Shown one piece after another: positions 60,052-64,000 of a stretch of 64,000 nt of DNA. The notes under the pieces were generated by a model. That model did not search any database. It saw nothing but the letters and a program-made list of their open reading frames with translations, and was not told the DNA's origin. Positions within the stretch are counted from its first letter, which is position 1; each line of letters begins with the position of its first letter. The stretch covers positions 5,642,001 through 5,706,000 of the forward strand of contig NZ_OZ245846.1 in assembly GCF_965228935.1 (NCBI RefSeq), given 5' to 3'. Both the position numbers and the translations under genes were made by a program. The DNA is from Ulvibacterium sp965228935. Lineage in GTDB: Bacteria; Bacteroidota; Bacteroidia; Flavobacteriales; Flavobacteriaceae.

Positions 60052-63000
60052 ATGAGAACAAAACTTAATGGAATTTTAACGCTATTCCTGGCGTTAATTG
60101 TGCAGGTATCCTTTGCACAAGAAAAAGCGGTTTCAGGTACCGTGACAGACCAAGATGGTCTTCCATTGCCTGGCACATCCGTAGTGGTAAAAGGAACCAC
60201 AACAGGTACCCAGACCGATTTTGATGGAAACTACGCCATTAACACGGAAGTGGGTGCTGTTTTGGTCTTTTCCTACATCGGGCAAAGAACCCAAGAGATT
60301 ACCGTGGGAAGTGCCGACACCATTGATGTGCAAATGGTGGAAGACGCCCAAGCCCTTGAAGAAGTAGTCGTAACGGCGCAAGGTATCCAAAGGGAGGAAC
60401 GATCTCTGGGATATGCCGTAACCACGGTAGATGAAGAACAGGTAAGCTCAAGGCCGGAAGCGGATATAGGACGGGTTCTGCAGGGAAAAGTAGCCGGTGT
60501 TAACATTACCAATAACAATGGGCTTTCCGGTTCCGGGACCAAATTATTATTCGTGGTTTTAGTTCGGTAACACAGTCCAACCAGCCGTTGTTCGTTGTAG
60601 ATGGGATTCCAATCGATTCCGGAACCAATACCCAGACCTCCTTTTTAGACGGTAACACAGAATCAAGCCGATTCTTGGATATAGATCCCAATACCATTGC
60701 CAGTGTGAGTGTACTTAAAGGGTTAAGTGCAACGGTACTATATGGTAACAGAGGACGAAACGGGGTAATCTTGATTACTACTAAAGGTGCCGCTACAGGC
60801 GAGGCCCCATCCAAAACCGAGGTTAGCATAAATCAGTCCGTATTCCTTGCCGATGCCATCCTTCCAAAATATCAGGATAATTATGGTGGGGGATTCCATC
60901 AAGGTTTCGGTTACTTCTTTAGTAACTGGGGGCCACGTTTTGATCGTACCGACGACGACGGGATTGCTCAAGCTGCACAATATGTAAGTGATGGACCTGG
61001 TGGCGTGGCCATTCTACAGCATCCCTATAACTTTATTGCAGATCCTACATTAATAGCCGGTTTTGAAGATCTTTTGGATGATCCCTATCCGTACCAACCT
61101 TATAATGGTGTTGAGGAGTTCTTCAGAACGGGTTATGTAACCAGTACCTCAATAAATGTAAGGGGAGGTGGAGAAAGGGCCAGTTTCAATTTAAACTATG
61201 GCCGTACCGAGGATATCGGTATTACTCCGGGAAACACCCTTCTTAGAAATAACTTTAGTATTGGTGGTAATGCAAGGCTTTCCAATAAATTTACGATCAG
61301 CGGTGTATATAATTTTATCCGTACAGGATTTAAGTCTCCTCCAAACGCGGTGAGTACCGGTAGTGGGGCGGCCTTTAATGGAGGTGCCGTTTTCGGGGAT
61401 CTCCTGTATACCCCGCGAAGTGTGGATCTTACCAACCTGCCTTTCCAGGCGGCCGATGGTAGAAGTGTCTATTACCGTTCAGGAAACGATATCCAGAATC
61501 CTTATTGGACTGTAGAAAATGTTAAGACTTCTCAGGACACGGATCGTTTCATTGGTAATACCTCGTTGACCTATGAAATCAACGATTGGATGAATCTTAC
61601 CTATCGTTTGGGGTTGGATACGTATAGTGAATTCAACTTTTACGGCCAAAACAAAGGAGGGGTCGATGGTCCGGTAATCGGTCTGTTGCGAACCAGTAGT
61701 GTGCGAAATACGATTTGGAACCATGACCTTATCTTATCTGCAGATAAAGATCTTAGCGAAAATCTCAACCTTAAGGCTATTGCTGGTTTAAATACTCGAA
61801 GGGACGAATTTGAACAAGATGGTATCGAAAGTCAAGGTCAACTGGTTTTTGGCGTGCTTGAGCATTTTAACTTTACCACACCCTCGGCCCAAAATTCCCA
61901 GACAAGAGGTAGCAATAATCCGAACCTAAATCAGAATTTTGAAGAGAACTTGTTAGGTGCTTATTTGGATTTGACCCTAGGCTATAAGGATTGGTTATTC
62001 TTAAACGCCGTGGGTAGAAATGATTGGTCCTCCACTCTAGAGCGGGAAAATAACTCTATCTTTTATCCCGGGGCCAGTATTTCCTTTGTACCTACCTCGG
62101 CTTTTGAAGGTATTCAGGGTAATTTCCTAAACTACGCTAAAATTCGATTGGGATACGGTTCATCGGCCGGTTTCCCTCTCCCTTTTACTACTAGAAGTGT
62201 ATTGGGGCTTACCTCTAGAAGTCTTGTGGATTTAAATGGTAATGTAATTTCATCCAATTCTGTGGATAACACTTTGGGAAATTCGGATTTGAAACCGGAA
62301 AGGATTCAAGAATTCGAGATAGGTCTAGATACCCGATTATTTAACCGATTGAATCTGAACGTTAGCCTCTTTGACAAGCGGACGACGGATTTGATTACCG
62401 ATCGTACCTTGGATAGTTCCACTGGATTTACGGATACCACGGTAAACATTGGTGAAATTCAGGCACAGGGAGTCGAGGTCGATTTTGACTTGGCCATCCT
62501 CAAGGAGTTTGAAAGTGGAATCGGTATAAACTTGGCCGGTAACTGGACCACCATAGAAACCACGGTAACCGATTTGGCCGATGGTACAAATAATATTCTT
62601 TTAACCGATGCCATTGCCGAAGAAGCGGCTAACTATGCCGTAGAGGGCAGACCTTTTGGAGTACTTTTGGGTACCGACTTCGTATTCGACGATGATGGAA
62701 ACCGGGTGGTAAACGATGCTGGAAGGTATTTGTTCGATCCGACCATACGGGAAATCGGGGATCCGAACCCGGATTGGCAAACCGCACTTATCCCTACGAT
62801 TACGTTTAAGAACTTTACCTTGTCCGCGAACGTACAATACCGTCATGGTGGAGACATCTATTCCGTCACCACCGCGGCATTGATTGGTCGAGGGGTAGTG
62901 GATGATGATACTCCGATCGACAGGGAAGCGAATTACATCCTTCCCGGTGTACAAGCGGATGGCTCACCCAACGATACCGCTATCAGTGCCACTGAATTAG

Positions 63001-63305
63001 GGTTTAATACCTATTTTGGAGGAACCATTAATCCACTAAGTATTTATGACGGTTCCACCATCAGGTTACAGGAGGCCTCCTTGGGCTATTCCCTGCCTTC
63101 CAAAATGTTGGAAAAGACTCCATTCGGTAGTCTTTCCTTTACGCTATCCGGACAGAACCTATGGTTTAAGGCCATCAATTTCCCGGATAACGTACGATAT
63201 GATACCAACTCCTCCAGTACGGGTGTAGGTAACGGTCAGGGTATCGACTTCTTTACAGGCCCGTCCGTAAGAAGATATGGTTTCACGGTAAGGGCTACTT
63301 TCTAA
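60052..63305 (+). pseudogene. SusC/RagA TonB-dependent receptor with a frameshift
   Basis: Outer-membrane TonB-dependent transporter for a second glycan locus. The ATG at 60052 starts a signal peptide (MRTKLNGILTLFLALIVQVSFAQ), then a carboxypeptidase-D-like domain (about 25-105) and the plug (EVVVTAQGIQREERSLGYAV). After codon 163 the frame is lost: ACC AAATTATTATTCGTGG reads into a stop at 60568-60570, whereas one extra base after 60542 restores IIRGFSSVTQSNQPLFVVDG and continues without interruption to 63305. The intact protein would be about 1085 aa. There is no STN domain, unlike the first SusC. It is a single-base deletion: a real pseudogene, a phase-variable state or a sequencing error. 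Everything else, including the C-terminal RRYGFTVRATF, is intact. Confidence 0.85.
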
Positions 63306-63317
63306 TCGAAAAAGAAA

Positions 63318-64000
63318 ATGAAAAATATATATAGCATTATGAAAAATAGGTTTAAAAATATGGGTCTGGTTCTTGTTGCCATATCCGTATTGCTAATAAA
63401 CGATGGATGCGAAACCACCGACCTTGGCGTGGTTCCAAGTCCCAATGAACTAAGCCCGAACCAGGCAGACGTTGACTTCTTCCTGAATAGTATCCAGCAA
63501 TTGGTTGCCAAAGTACATTCGGGGACTGAAGGCCGTAATGAAAATGGTACTTCGCAATTTGGTATGGAACCGGTACGTATACAACACTCTTTCGGGCCTA
63601 CCTATAGGGAATCGTATTCACCCACTGATTTTGACCAACTTTGGGAGGATACCTATACAGGGGCCTTGATTGATATTCGCACCATGAACCCGCTTGCTGA
63701 AGAGGCAGGCCAATTTACCCATATTGCCATTGGGCAGATTTTGGAGGCCTATTTGATTACAACCATGGTAGACATGTTTGGGGATGTACCTTATACGGAA
63801 GCGGCCCGTGCCGAGGAGGGAATCTTTAACCCGGTCGCGGATACAGGAGCTTCCATTTATGCAGCGGCGGATCAGCTGCTACAGGATGCCATCGTTAACC
63901 TGAATAGGCAAGAATTATTCTTGCCTACCAATGACCTCTATTACGGGGGCAACGAAACACAATGGATAAAGGCGGCCAATACGATGCGATTAAGATTGGC
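63318..64000 (+). CDS. SusD-like lipoprotein (partial, runs off the window)
   Basis: Partner glycan-binding lipoprotein of the preceding SusC, starting 12 bp after it. The first ATG (63318) gives MKNIYSIMKNRFKNMGLVLV, a hydrophobic segment and a lipid Cys in LLINDGC; a start at 63339 is also possible. ELSPNQADVDFFLNSIQQLV, the helix AIGQILEAYLITTMVDMFGD and VPYTEAARAEEGIFNPVAD identify the SusD-like_2 type. The frame is open to the window end (227 complete codons), so the gene is cut by the boundary. Confidence 0.88.
   Translation, partial: MKNIYSIMKNRFKNMGLVLVAISVLLINDGCETTDLGVVPSPNELSPNQADVDFFLNSIQQLVAKVHSGTEGRNENGTSQFGMEPVRIQHSFGPTYRESYSPTDFDQLWEDTYTGALIDIRTMNPLAEEAGQFTHIAIGQILEAYLITTMVDMFGDVPYTEAARAEEGIFNPVADTGASIYAAADQLLQDAIVNLNRQELFLPTNDLYYGGNETQWIKAANTMRLRL

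Noticed and set aside
1..64000. CRISPR arrays, insertion sequences, rRNA operons, prophage or defence genes
   Set aside because: Looked for regular spaced repeats, transposase or integrase motifs and rRNA sequence; none were recognised.

Overview
The window looks like chromosome from a marine-type Flavobacteriaceae (Bacteroidota). The evidence is SusC/SusD pairs at both ends, a Bacteroidota-style rpsL promoter (TTTG, 19 nt, TACATTTG), a single str-S10-spc-alpha ribosomal cluster without tuf, L17 with an acidic tail, zinc-free L36/S14, and a HAEPLYID-type outer-membrane protein. I cannot fix the genus. I saw no rRNA, tRNA, CRISPR array, transposase or phage genes.

Layout. (1) 148-7854: a small glycan-uptake locus with a SusC carrying an STN signalling domain, SusD, and a secreted DUF5703/GH95-like hydrolase. 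(2) 7856-9902: a truncated serine-protease remnant, a small exported protein and the HAEPLYID barrel. (3) 10041-22972: two divergent operons that share a 434-bp regulatory region. Leftward run usp-sdhC-sdhA-sdhB (succinate dehydrogenase/fumarate reductase, type B). Rightward run a Usp-TPR fusion and a seven-gene V/A-type ATPase whose c-ring subunit keeps the Enterococcus-type sodium ligands. (4) 23099-25023: an OmpR-type response regulator and histidine kinase. (5) 25236-36055: assorted metabolism, with a DHFR-like reductase, two arginine-deiminase-fold hydrolases, an ACT-domain protein, a TetR-controlled RND/MMPL export operon, a LytTR membrane regulator and a class C beta-lactamase-like hydrolase. 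(6) 36164-41769: housekeeping genes gltA, glgA, eno and carA, all leftward. (7) 41863-59178: the ribosomal cluster, read leftward from rpsL to rplQ. (8) 60052-64000: a second SusC (frameshifted) and a partial SusD.

The most unusual part is region 3. Both operons begin with a universal stress protein, and the shared intergenic region holds four copies of the heptamer TCTAAAG plus a strong 12-bp-arm inverted repeat. My reading, which is inference, is a co-regulated membrane-energetics module (quinone-linked succinate/fumarate enzyme plus sodium-coupled rotary ATPase) for energy limitation, possibly controlled by the two-component pair downstream.

Regulatory sites that could be placed precisely include a TetR operator inside the -33/-7 spacer of its own promoter (with two more copies before the RND gene), four intrinsic terminators, an attenuator-like terminator between rpsJ and rplC, and the rpsL promoter. 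Several starts were moved to internal ATG codons because the longest frames began with TTG or GTG, or lay ahead of the signal peptide.
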